From NCBI RefSeq assembly GCF_041685465.1, contig NZ_JAWLFS010000068.1, forward strand, positions 1 to 12,912: a stretch of DNA of 12,912 bases, read 5' to 3'. The notes beneath the pieces were generated by a model that was given only the letters and a program-made list of their open reading frames with translations, had not been told where the DNA came from and ran no database searches. Origin of the DNA: Rhodosalinus sp041685465. GTDB lineage: Bacteria; Pseudomonadota; Alphaproteobacteria; Rhodobacterales; Rhodobacteraceae. Every line of letters starts with the position of its first letter. Position 1 is the first letter of the stretch. A program made the translations under genes and the position numbers. This document shows positions 1 through 5,652 of the stretch, in pieces.

Positions 1-65
1 AGCGAGAGGATGAAGAGGACGCTCGCGGCGATGGCCGCGGCGGTGACGAACTGTTCTCCGACCAT
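1..65 (-). CDS. pntB: NAD(P) transhydrogenase subunit beta, N-terminal fragment
   Basis: Only the first 21 codons and part of the next are present; the gene continues beyond the left edge. The reading starts at an ATG at 63-65 and gives MVGEQFVTAAAIAASVLFIL followed by Ser. This is the hydrophobic start of the first membrane helix of PntB, comparable to the VTAAYIVAAILFIFS stretch I recall in the E. coli protein. PntB supplies the NADP(H)-binding domain and most of the proton channel of the membrane transhydrogenase. It lies 19 bases downstream of the pntA stop, with an AGGA-type ribosome site in that gap, so the two are surely one operon. The identity rests on the short match plus its position after pntA. 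Confidence 0.85.
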   Translation of the reverse strand, partial: MVGEQFVTAAAIAASVLFILS

Positions 66-84
66 TGTCCTGCCTGTCCCCCGC

Positions 85-1659
85 TCAGGATTTCTGGAAC
101 ATGGCGAGCATCCGGCGCGTGACCAGGAAGCCCCCCACGATATTGATTGTGGCGATCAGGACCGAGATCGCGGCCAGCGTCACCACCAGCCAGTTGCCCG
201 ATCCGATCTGCAGCACCGCGCCCAGCACGATGATGCCCGAGATCGCGTTCGTGACCGCCATGAGCGGCGTGTGCAGCGCGTGGTTGACGTTCCAGATCAC
301 CTGGAAGCCGACGAAGCACGCGAGCACGAAGACGATGAAGTGCTGCATGAAGGAGGCCGGCGCCACGAGGCCGAGCAGGCCCATCAGCACGATGCCCCCG
401 CCCAGCAGCATCACCTGGCTGCGGGTCTGCGCCTTGAAGGCGGCGACCTCCTGCGCGCGCTTCTCCTCGGGCGTCAGCTCCTTCGGCTTCTCCTTGGGCT
501 TCTGCGCCGCGATCGCCTGCACCTTGGGCGGCGGCGGCGGGAAGGTCACCTCGCCGCCATGCGCCACGGTGGCGCCGCGGATCACGTCGTCCTCCATGTC
601 GTGGACGATCTGACCGTCCTTCTCGGGCGTCAGGTCGGTCAGCAGGTGGCGGACGTTGGTCGCGTAGAGCGTCGAGCTCTGCGTCGCCATGCGGCTCGGG
701 AAATCCGTGTAGCCGACGATGGTGACGCCGTTGTCGGTGACGATCTTGTCGTCGGCGACCGTCATCTTGCAGTTGCCGCCCCGCTCGGCGGCGAGGTCCA
801 CGATCACCGAGCCGGGCTTCATGGCCTTGACCATGTCCTCGGTCCAGAGCTCCGGCGCCTCCCGGTTGGGAATGAGCGCGGTGGTGATGACGATGTCGAT
901 CTCCGGCGCGAGCTCGCGGAACTTGGCGAGCTGCGCCTCGCGGAACTCGGGGCTGGAGGGCTTGGCGTAGCCGCCCGACCCGGAGCCGTCCTCGAGCTCT
1001 TCCTCGAAATCCAGATAGACGAACTCGGCGCCCATCGACTCGACCTGCTCGGCCACCTCGGGGCGCACGTCGAAGGCGTATGTGATCGCGCCGAGCGAGG
1101 TGGAGGTGCCGATCGCGGCGAGGCCCGCGACGCCTGCGCCGACGACGAGCACCTTCGCCGGCGGCACCTTGCCCGCGGCGGTGACCTGGCCCGTGAAGAA
1201 GCGGCCGAAGTTGTTGCCGGCCTCGATCACCGCGCGGTAGCCCGCGATGTTGGCCATGGACGAGAGCGCGTCCATCTTCTGCGCGCGCGAGATGCGGGGC
1301 ACCATGTCCATCGCGATGACGGAGCTGCCCTTCTCGGCCAGCGCCTTCATGTCGTCCTCGTTCTGGGCGGGCCAGAAGAAGGAGATCAGGAGCTGCCCCT
1401 CGCGGGTGCGCGTCACTTCGGCATCGGTCGGCGGACGCACCTTGGCGACCACCTCGGCCGCGCTCCAGAGCGCCTCGGCGTCGGGCACCACCGTCACGCC
1501 CGCCTCTTCGTAGGCTGCGTCGGTGAAGCCGGCCTTCGCGCCGGCGCCCGCCTCGACCAGGCATTCGTGTCCGAGCTTCGCGAGGTCGCGCGCGCTCTGC
1601 GGCGTCATCGCGACGCGCGCCTCGCCCTCCATCACTTCTTTCGGCGTTCCGATCTTCAC
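85..1659 (-). CDS. pntA: NAD(P) transhydrogenase subunit alpha (PntA, fused alpha1-alpha2)
   Basis: PntA carries the NAD(H)-binding part of the proton-pumping transhydrogenase, which uses the membrane proton gradient to reduce NADP+ with NADH. The 524-residue product is close to the E. coli length of about 510. Residues 1-370 form the soluble alanine-dehydrogenase-like domain, with the RAQKMDALSSMANIAGYRAV stretch at about 125-144 and a dinucleotide-binding GAGVAGL at 174-180. A proline run (374-378) and a charged linker (about 385-412) lead to four predicted membrane helices at about 416-513. Both parts are fused here, unlike the split PntAA/PntAB of Rhodospirillum. The start is GTG (1657-1659), chosen because the family begins MKIG-P-E and a GGGGGA ribosome site lies just upstream. 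It is the first gene of a pntAB operon. Confidence 0.97.
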   Translation of the reverse strand: MKIGTPKEVMEGEARVAMTPQSARDLAKLGHECLVEAGAGAKAGFTDAAYEEAGVTVVPDAEALWSAAEVVAKVRPPTDAEVTRTREGQLLISFFWPAQNEDDMKALAEKGSSVIAMDMVPRISRAQKMDALSSMANIAGYRAVIEAGNNFGRFFTGQVTAAGKVPPAKVLVVGAGVAGLAAIGTSTSLGAITYAFDVRPEVAEQVESMGAEFVYLDFEEELEDGSGSGGYAKPSSPEFREAQLAKFRELAPEIDIVITTALIPNREAPELWTEDMVKAMKPGSVIVDLAAERGGNCKMTVADDKIVTDNGVTIVGYTDFPSRMATQSSTLYATNVRHLLTDLTPEKDGQIVHDMEDDVIRGATVAHGGEVTFPPPPPKVQAIAAQKPKEKPKELTPEEKRAQEVAAFKAQTRSQVMLLGGGIVLMGLLGLVAPASFMQHFIVFVLACFVGFQVIWNVNHALHTPLMAVTNAISGIIVLGAVLQIGSGNWLVVTLAAISVLIATINIVGGFLVTRRMLAMFQKS

Positions 1660-1684
1660 CGGTGTCGTCCCCCCGCGTTGTCGG

Positions 1685-1701
1685 GCCCCGGGTGCCGGGG
1701 C
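1685..1701 (-). promoter_or_regulatory. GC hairpin in the pntA leader
   Basis: GCCCCGG and CCGGGGC form a perfect 7-bp stem around a 3-base loop, about 26 bases before the pntA GTG. If the proposed promoter at 1720-1748 is right, this hairpin sits in the 5' untranslated region and ends before the ribosome site. It could instead be a second terminator for the gene upstream, but it has no T-run. No regulator or ligand is evident. Confidence 0.35.
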
Positions 1702-1719
1702 TGGCGTTTCAACGTGCGA

Positions 1720-1748
1720 TCCCTAGCGTCAGGGCCGCGGCTTCACAA
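1720..1748 (-). promoter_or_regulatory. candidate promoter for pntAB
   Basis: On the minus strand TTGTGA (1743-1748) is followed after 17 bases by TAGGGA (1720-1725). The -35 matches four of six consensus bases and the -10 is poor, which is common in GC-rich alphaproteobacteria. It lies after the hairpin that probably ends the upstream gene and would give a leader of roughly 54 bases. This is a by-eye call. Confidence 0.35.
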
Positions 1749-1757
1749 GGCGCGAGG

Positions 1758-1777
1758 TCGCCCGCGGTCGCGGGCGA
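1758..1777 (-). terminator. hairpin downstream of the methyltransferase gene
   Basis: TCGCCCGCG and CGCGGGCGA are perfectly complementary with two bases between them; folded with a realistic loop this gives a stem of about 7 GC-rich pairs. It begins about 13 bases after the stop codon of the minus-strand methyltransferase gene and before the pntA promoter candidate. There is no U-tract, so termination is inferred from position and stem strength only. Confidence 0.45.
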
Positions 1778-1789
1778 GTCGCATTTTTG

Positions 1790-2242
1790 CTATATCCATC
1801 GCCGCACCTTCTGCGCGTAGCGCGCGAAATCGGCGCGGAAGCTGCGGCGCAGGCGGTTCTCTTCCGGGATCACGAAGCGCCGCTCGAGCACCCAGAGCAG
1901 GAGCGGCACCAGCACGAGCGCGAGCACCGCGTCCCAGTAGAGGATCATCCCGGCCAGGATCATCAGATCGGCGAGGTAGATCGGGTTCCGCGTGCGGCTG
2001 TAGATGCCGCCCGTCACCAGCGCCGAGGCGTCCTGATGCGGCACTATCGTGGTGCGCGCGCGCCGGAACTCTGCGGCCGCGAGCGCGATCAGGACGAGGC
2101 CGCCGCCCACCAGGAGCCCGCCCGCGAGATCGGCCCAAGCGCCGCCGAAGCTCAGCCCGAGGGGCAGATGCCGCGCCTGCGCCCAGGCCAGCGCGAGCGC
2201 CCCGGCGAGCCACACCGGCGGCAGGTCCAGCCACTTCAGCAT
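1790..2242 (-). CDS. isoprenylcysteine carboxyl methyltransferase-like (ICMT/PEMT) membrane protein
   Basis: The product has 150 residues with several hydrophobic segments, roughly 10-24, 37-57 and 88-119. The C-terminal half shows the hallmark of bacterial ICMT/phospholipid-methyltransferase-like proteins: LVTGGIYSRTRNPIYL at 75-90, where the RNPxYL block belongs to the SAM-binding region, and a PEENRLRRSF...Y motif at about 126-141. Members use SAM to methylate a lipid or lipid-linked acceptor in the membrane; the acceptor for small bacterial homologues is generally unknown, so no gene symbol is given. The ATG at 2240-2242 is preceded by no good ribosome site, but a possible 36-codon ORF ends across this start in the pattern ATGCTGA, which would allow coupled translation. 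It is followed by a GC hairpin. Confidence 0.88.
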   Translation of the reverse strand: MLKWLDLPPVWLAGALALAWAQARHLPLGLSFGGAWADLAGGLLVGGGLVLIALAAAEFRRARTTIVPHQDASALVTGGIYSRTRNPIYLADLMILAGMILYWDAVLALVLVPLLLWVLERRFVIPEENRLRRSFRADFARYAQKVRRWI

Positions 2243-2346
2243 GCCGCGCGAGGCGAAATTTCGTCCGAAAACTCGCCGCCCCGCGCATCGGCGCAGAGCG
2301 ATCCTTCGTACGAAAAATCTCGCAGTTTCCGGGTGTCTGCCGTCAT
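2236..2346 (-). CDS. possible 36-residue micro-ORF overlapping the methyltransferase start
   Basis: An ATG at 2344-2346 opens a 36-codon frame ending in TGA at 2236-2238. An AGGGGA ribosome-site-like sequence lies a few bases upstream of the ATG. The stop overlaps the methyltransferase start as ATGCTGA, the usual geometry of translational coupling, which would make up for that gene's weak ribosome site. The peptide begins MTADTRKLRDFSYEGS and contains two similar seven-residue blocks, DFSYEGS and EFSDEIS, 15 residues apart. I recognise no family. Against it being real: about 23 of 36 third positions are G or C, clearly fewer than in neighbouring genes, and the patch holds palindromes that could be regulatory. 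It may be a leader peptide, a small protein, or chance. Confidence 0.35.
   Translation of the reverse strand: MTADTRKLRDFSYEGSLCADARGGEFSDEISPRAAC
2254..2314. promoter_or_regulatory. cluster of CGAAA/TTTCG dyads, possible operators
   Basis: CGAAATTTCG (2254-2263) is a perfect palindrome that overlaps TTTCGTCCGAAA (2259-2270). A second palindrome, TTCGTACGAA, sits at 2305-2314. The two CGAAA-type sites share TTCGTNCGAAAA and are about 45 bases apart, near four helical turns. They lie between the divergent methyltransferase and SDR genes in locally AT-richer DNA. Such spacing suits a dimeric repressor, but the same bases encode the FSYE and FSDE blocks of the possible micro-ORF, so they may reflect coding. 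No regulator is encoded nearby. Confidence 0.3.
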
Positions 2347-2406
2347 CGTTCCCCTGTCTCCGGCCTGCGGCGCGATTCGGGAAGGGGCCGTTTCGTCGCG
2401 CCCCGC

Positions 2407-2434
2407 TTGCGGCCCTCGCCCCGGCCGGTAGTGT
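2407..2434 (+). promoter_or_regulatory. candidate promoter for the SDR gene
   Basis: TTGCGG (2407-2412), a 16-base spacer and TAGTGT (2429-2434) stand about 20 bases before the SDR start codon, giving a short leader that would still include the AAAGGGAGGA ribosome site at 2441-2450. The -10 matches only three of six consensus bases. This is a by-eye call with low confidence. Confidence 0.28.
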
Positions 2435-2454
2435 TCGCGGAAAGGGAGGATGCC

Positions 2455-3207
2455 ATGGATCTGCAGGGAAAGCACGCGCTCGTGACCGGGGGCGGCACGG
2501 GGATCGGGCTTGCCATCGCCCGCGGGCTCGCCGAGGCGGGCGCCGAGGTCACCATCACCGGCCGCCGCGCCGCGGTGCTGGAGGCGGCGGCCGGGCCGAG
2601 GATGCACCCCGTGACGATGGACGTCACCGACGAGACCCAGGTCGTCGAGGGCGTGGCCGCCGCGGTCGAGGCCTGCGGGCCGGTGCAGATCTGCGTGGCG
2701 AACGCCGGCATCGCCGAGGGCCGTGCGCTCCACAAGACGGAGATGGACTTCTGGCGTCGCATGATGGCCACCAACCTCGACGGCGCCTTCCTCACGATCC
2801 GCGAGGCACTGCGCAGCATGGCACAGGCCGAGTGGGGCCGCGTGCTCGCGGTCTCCTCGGTCGCCGGGCTGCGCGGGCTCAAGGGCGCGCCGGCCTATAC
2901 CGCCTCGAAGCACGGGATGATCGGGCTGATCCGTGCGCTTTCGGAGGATTTCGTCGGCAAGCCCGTGACCTTCAACGCGATCTGTCCAGCCTACGTCGAT
3001 ACGGAAATCGTCGCGCGCAACACCCGCTCCATCGCCGAGCGCGCCGGCGTGGACGAGAATCGCGCGCTCGAGATGATGGTGAGCATGAACCGCCACGGCC
3101 GCCTCGTCGCGCCGGAGGAGGTCGCCGCCGCGGCGCTCTGGCTCTGCGGGCCGGGGTCGGAGAGCGTCAACGGCCAGTGCATCGAGATTGCGGGCGGGCA
3201 GATCTGA
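2455..3207 (+). CDS. SDR-family NAD(P)-dependent oxidoreductase
   Basis: This is a classical short-chain dehydrogenase/reductase of 250 residues, the usual length. Visible signatures are the cofactor glycine motif TGGGTGIG at 11-18, the NAG motif at 83-85, Asn107 in TNLDG, and the catalytic Ser135, Tyr148 and Lys152 (YTASK) with the standard spacing. The end, INxAGG-like IEIAGGQI, is typical of acyl-ACP/acyl-CoA or 3-hydroxybutyrate-type SDRs. Residue 36-38 (GRR) after the second strand would suit NADP(H), but this is only suggestive. Substrate is not readable from sequence. The start is fixed by a strong GGAGG at 2445-2449. kynU follows 155 bases later on the same strand; hairpins in the gap make joint transcription uncertain, and no kyn-pathway role is established. 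Confidence 0.93.
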   Translation: MDLQGKHALVTGGGTGIGLAIARGLAEAGAEVTITGRRAAVLEAAAGPRMHPVTMDVTDETQVVEGVAAAVEACGPVQICVANAGIAEGRALHKTEMDFWRRMMATNLDGAFLTIREALRSMAQAEWGRVLAVSSVAGLRGLKGAPAYTASKHGMIGLIRALSEDFVGKPVTFNAICPAYVDTEIVARNTRSIAERAGVDENRALEMMVSMNRHGRLVAPEEVAAAALWLCGPGSESVNGQCIEIAGGQI

Positions 3208-3209
3208 GC

Positions 3210-3270
3210 GCGGCACGTGCCGCCGACGGCGACCGCGTCGCTCTCTCTCGCGCGGCTGCGGGGTGCAGCC
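3210..3270 (+). terminator. hairpins downstream of the SDR gene
   Basis: Two structures follow the SDR stop. GCGGCACGTGCCGC (3210-3223) is a perfect 14-base palindrome three bases after the TGA (5-bp stem, ACGT loop). GGCTGC and GCAGCC (3254-3270) form a 6-bp stem with a GGGGT loop. Neither has a T-run. They could end or attenuate SDR transcription before kynU, or the first could be a protein-binding site. Confidence 0.35.
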
Positions 3271-3318
3271 CTGCGCGCGCGACCCTCTTGCGGGGCCGCC
3301 GATCTGGACGCCCGCCGT

Positions 3319-3336
3319 GCAAGGGCATAGCCTTGC
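3319..3336 (+). promoter_or_regulatory. inverted repeat just upstream of the kynU ribosome site
   Basis: GCAAGG, six bases, then CCTTGC form an inverted repeat ending ten bases before the GAGGAG ribosome site (3347-3352) of kynU. With one bulged G the RNA stem would extend to seven pairs around an ATA loop. The location suits an operator or a leader hairpin that influences kynU expression. No regulator gene such as an Lrp-type KynR is present in the window. Confidence 0.3.
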
Positions 3337-3362
3337 GCTTCAACCCGAGGAGACGCCACCGC

Positions 3363-4556
3363 ATGACCGATTTCGCCGCAACCAGGGCCCGGTTCCGCCT
3401 GCCGGAGGGGATGATCTACCTCGACGGCAACTCGCTCGGACCGCTGCCCGTAGACGCGCCCGCGCGGCTTGAGACGGTGATGCGCGACGAATGGGGCGAG
3501 ATGCTGATCACCGGCTGGAACCGCGCCGGCTGGATGGACCGGCCACGGTCCGTCGGCGACCGCATCGGGCGGCTGATCGGCGCCGAGCGGGGCCACGTCG
3601 TCATGGGCGACACGCTCTCGATCAAGGTCTACCAGGCGCTCGCCGCTGCGCTCGAGTTGCGCCCGGACCGGCGGGTGATCCTGTCGGACAGCGGCAATTT
3701 CCCCTCCGATCTCTACATGGCCGAGGGGCTGGCGGAGATGCTCGGCGATGGCCACGAGCTCCGCGTGGTCGAGCCCGGCACCGTCGCGGACCATCTGACC
3801 GAGGAGGTGGCCGTCACGCTGATCACCGAGGTGGATTACCGCACCGGCCGGCTGCACGACATGGCCGATCTGACGCGGAAGGCGCATGCGGTGGGCGCGC
3901 TCACCGTCTGGGATCTCGCGCACACCGCCGGCGCCACGGAGGTGGACGTCGCCGGCTGCGGCGCGGATTTCGCGGTGGGCTGCACCTACAAGTACCTGAA
4001 CGGCGGGCCGGGTGCCCCGGCCTTCATCTATGTCGCGCCGCGCCACGCCGACCGCGCGCGCCCCGCGCTCGCCGGATGGCTCGGCCACGCCGCGCCCTTC
4101 GCCTTCGAAGAGAGCTATCGCCCCGCGCCGGGAATCGAGCGGATGCGGGTCGGCACGCCGCCCGTCCTCGCGCTCGCCGCGCTGGAGGCCGCGCTCGACG
4201 TCTGGGACATGACCGACATGGCCGCGGTGAGGAAGCGCTCGCTCGAGCTCACGGGGCTCTTCATCGAGGAGGTGGAGGCACGCTGCCCCGAACTGGTGCT
4301 CGCCACGCCGCGCGCGCCGGCCGAGCGCGGCAGCCAGGTCTCCTTCCGCTTTCACGAGGGCTACGCGGCGATGCAGGCGCTCATCGCGCGGGGCGTGATC
4401 GGCGACTTCCGTGCGCCCGACATCATGCGCTTCGGGATCACGCCGCTCTTCATCGACGAGGACGATATCCGTCGCGCTGCCGGGATCATGGGCGAGGTGA
4501 TCGAGGATCGCCTCTGGGACGACCCCGCTTACCGGGAACGGGGCCGCGTCACCTGA
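3363..4556 (+). CDS. kynU: kynureninase
   Basis: Kynureninase is a PLP enzyme that splits L-kynurenine into anthranilate and alanine (and 3-hydroxykynurenine likewise) in cytosolic tryptophan breakdown. The 397-residue product has the family's N-terminal YLDGNSLGPLP (19-29), the cofactor aspartate in WDLAHTAG (183-190), the PLP lysine Lys210 in CTYKYLNGGPG (207-217), and the C-terminal DFRAPDIMRFGITPL (348-362) whose arginine is expected to hold the substrate carboxylate. Length is normal, about 400. The ATG at 3363 follows GAGGAG by ten bases. The usual partners kynA and kynB are not in the window, so the rest of the pathway must lie elsewhere or the gene serves another use. Its TGA lies in the loop of a strong hairpin, and it converges with the DoxX gene. 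Confidence 0.96.
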   Translation: MTDFAATRARFRLPEGMIYLDGNSLGPLPVDAPARLETVMRDEWGEMLITGWNRAGWMDRPRSVGDRIGRLIGAERGHVVMGDTLSIKVYQALAAALELRPDRRVILSDSGNFPSDLYMAEGLAEMLGDGHELRVVEPGTVADHLTEEVAVTLITEVDYRTGRLHDMADLTRKAHAVGALTVWDLAHTAGATEVDVAGCGADFAVGCTYKYLNGGPGAPAFIYVAPRHADRARPALAGWLGHAAPFAFEESYRPAPGIERMRVGTPPVLALAALEAALDVWDMTDMAAVRKRSLELTGLFIEEVEARCPELVLATPRAPAERGSQVSFRFHEGYAAMQALIARGVIGDFRAPDIMRFGITPLFIDEDDIRRAAGIMGEVIEDRLWDDPAYRERGRVT

Positions 4557-4567
4557 GACGCGGCCCC
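4540..4567 (+). terminator. hairpin spanning the kynU stop codon
   Basis: GGGGCCGCGTC (4540-4550) and GACGCGGCCCC (4557-4567) form a perfect 11-bp stem around a six-base loop, ACCTGA, that holds the kynU TGA. No U-tract follows. The stem is very stable and sits exactly at the end of the gene between convergent genes, so a terminator or 3'-end-stabilising role is likely. Confidence 0.6.
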
Positions 4568-4589
4568 GCGGGCGGATCAGTCCGCCCGC
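4568..4589 (-). terminator. hairpin spanning the DoxX-gene stop codon
   Basis: GCGGGCGGA (4568-4576) and TCCGCCCGC (4581-4589) form a perfect 9-bp stem around TCAG, in which TCA is the complement of the minus-strand TGA stop. It directly abuts the kynU hairpin, so the two convergent genes end in tandem stems, each with its own stop codon in the loop. Confidence 0.55.
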
Positions 4590-4981
4590 CGGTCGAGCGC
4601 GAGCGGCCCGGCGCCGAAGGCCACGAGCATGCCCATGCCGCCGGCGATGGCGAGGTTCTTCAGGAAGTGGTTGACGTCGTTCTGCGCCGCCATGCCCTCC
4701 GCGGCGAGGCCCGGCAGCAGGTGGAACATCAGCCCCGAGAGGAGCGAGAAGCCGCCCAGCAGCACCGCCCAGAGCCGCACGCGCCAGCCGAGAAGCAGCG
4801 CCAGCCCGCCGCCGATCTCCAGAAGGATGACCAGCGGCAGGAGCGCGCCCGGCACGCCCATGGCCTCCATGTAGCCCTGCACCCCGGCGTAGCCGCCGAT
4901 CTTCTGCACCCCCGCGATCAGGAAGATCGCGGAGAGGAAAACGCGCCCCAGCGGCGCGGCGTAGTGTGTCGTGTCCGTCAT
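4577..4981 (-). CDS. DoxX-family membrane protein
   Basis: The 134-residue product has four predicted membrane helices at about 10-29, 46-66, 70-90 and 105-127, which is the DoxX/SURF4-like layout. Typical features are GRVFLSAIFLIAGVQKIGG at the first helix, LLEIGGGLALLLGW in the second, and the C-terminal NDVNHFLKNLAIAGG (101-115), a block common in this family. Many DoxX proteins are of unknown function; some act in membrane redox or thiosulfate metabolism. The ATG at 4979-4981 was chosen over an upstream TTG because an AGGAG ribosome site precedes it and the longer form adds an arginine-rich non-membrane tail. It is read in the same direction as the flavodoxin-like gene, 118 bases after it, possibly in the same transcript despite a hairpin in the gap. 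Confidence 0.9.
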   Translation of the reverse strand: MTDTTHYAAPLGRVFLSAIFLIAGVQKIGGYAGVQGYMEAMGVPGALLPLVILLEIGGGLALLLGWRVRLWAVLLGGFSLLSGLMFHLLPGLAAEGMAAQNDVNHFLKNLAIAGGMGMLVAFGAGPLALDRRAD

Positions 4982-5038
4982 GTCGTCGCTCCTGTCGTCC
5001 GTGGCGGACCAGCCCGCCCTCCGCGACAGAAGATGGGC

Positions 5039-5056
5039 GGCGCGCCTGCGCGCGCC
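5039..5056 (-). terminator. GC hairpin between the flavodoxin-like and DoxX genes
   Basis: GGCGCGC (5039-5045) and GCGCGCC (5050-5056) form a perfect 7-bp stem with a CTGC loop. A separate palindrome, GCGCATGCGC (5082-5091), lies just after the flavodoxin-like stop. Either could separate the upstream pair from the DoxX gene. There is no T-run in the right place for classic intrinsic termination. Confidence 0.35.
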
Positions 5057-5099
5057 ATCCCGCTCCGCGCAAGTCTCATGTGCGCATGCGCGCAAAAAC

Positions 5100-5633
5100 T
5101 CAGCCCGAATCCTCTGGCCAGGCGTCGAAGAGCGCGGCGAGCGCCTCCCAGTCGGTGTATTCCCTGTCCTGCCCGGGATCGACCTCCTCGCCCTTCTGCG
5201 CCGCGATGTGGCGCATCGCCCAGCGGCGGAAGAAGTCGTACTGCGTGAAGCGGAAGGCGCCGGCCACCTGCACGATGCGCCCGGGGCGCCAGCCGGCGGC
5301 GGCGCAGAAGTCCTCCGCGATGCGCTCGATCTCGGCGTGCTCCTCCGGGTCGGTCCCGGCGGCGGCGAGCGAGACCTGAAGGAACAGCGTCGGCCGCGCG
5401 GTCAGCGCCGCGGCATGCTCGGCGGCGAAAGCGGCGAGGTCGGCCTGCACCCGCCCCATGTGCAGCGAGCCCGCCAGCACCGCCGCGTCCACGCCGGCCC
5501 AGTCGATCTCCTCTGCATCGGAGACCGGCAGCAGCTCCGCGCCGTGCCCGCGGTCCGCCAGCCGGCCCGCGACGAAGCGCGCGATACGCCGGGTCTGCCC
5601 CTCGGTGGTGGCGTAGACGACGAGGATCTTCAC
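5100..5633 (-). CDS. HemG-like flavodoxin-domain protein
   Basis: The 177-residue product is a flavodoxin-fold protein whose length and motifs follow E. coli HemG, the FMN-dependent protoporphyrinogen IX dehydrogenase (181 residues). The FMN phosphate loop is ATTEGQTRRIA (8-18). GWRPGRIVQVAGAFRFTQYD (114-133) and the KGEEVD...REYTDWE stretch (147-163) match the HemG-specific region, including the long insertion that marks HemG off from plain flavodoxins. HemG passes electrons from protoporphyrinogen to quinones at the inner membrane. Because most alphaproteobacteria are thought to use HemJ, this may instead be a quinone-linked oxidoreductase of unknown substrate; I leave the symbol blank. The start is GTG (5631-5633), giving the VKILVVYAT strand. 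It is 19 bases after the amidotransferase stop, so the two form an operon. Confidence 0.85.
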   Translation of the reverse strand: MKILVVYATTEGQTRRIARFVAGRLADRGHGAELLPVSDAEEIDWAGVDAAVLAGSLHMGRVQADLAAFAAEHAAALTARPTLFLQVSLAAAGTDPEEHAEIERIAEDFCAAAGWRPGRIVQVAGAFRFTQYDFFRRWAMRHIAAQKGEEVDPGQDREYTDWEALAALFDAWPEDSG

Positions 5634-5652
5634 CGCCCCGCCCCCGGCCGGG

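Noticed and set aside
10..3207. A very long plus-strand open frame (about 1065 codons) covering the pntA region and running into the SDR gene
   Set aside because: Its first two thirds lie antisense to pntA and the methyltransferase and read as low-complexity Arg/His/Ala-rich sequence; only the final 250 codons, after the GGAGG at 2445-2449, form a recognisable protein.
2991..5072. A long minus-strand open frame opposite kynU and the SDR gene
   Set aside because: The sequence is compositionally biased with no recognisable domain and lies opposite two well-supported genes; the real minus-strand gene there is the DoxX gene in another frame.
4982..5095. An upstream-extended N-terminus for the DoxX protein from a TTG
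   Set aside because: The extension is arginine-rich, lacks a ribosome site, and is followed by an ATG with a good AGGAG and the normal family N-terminus.
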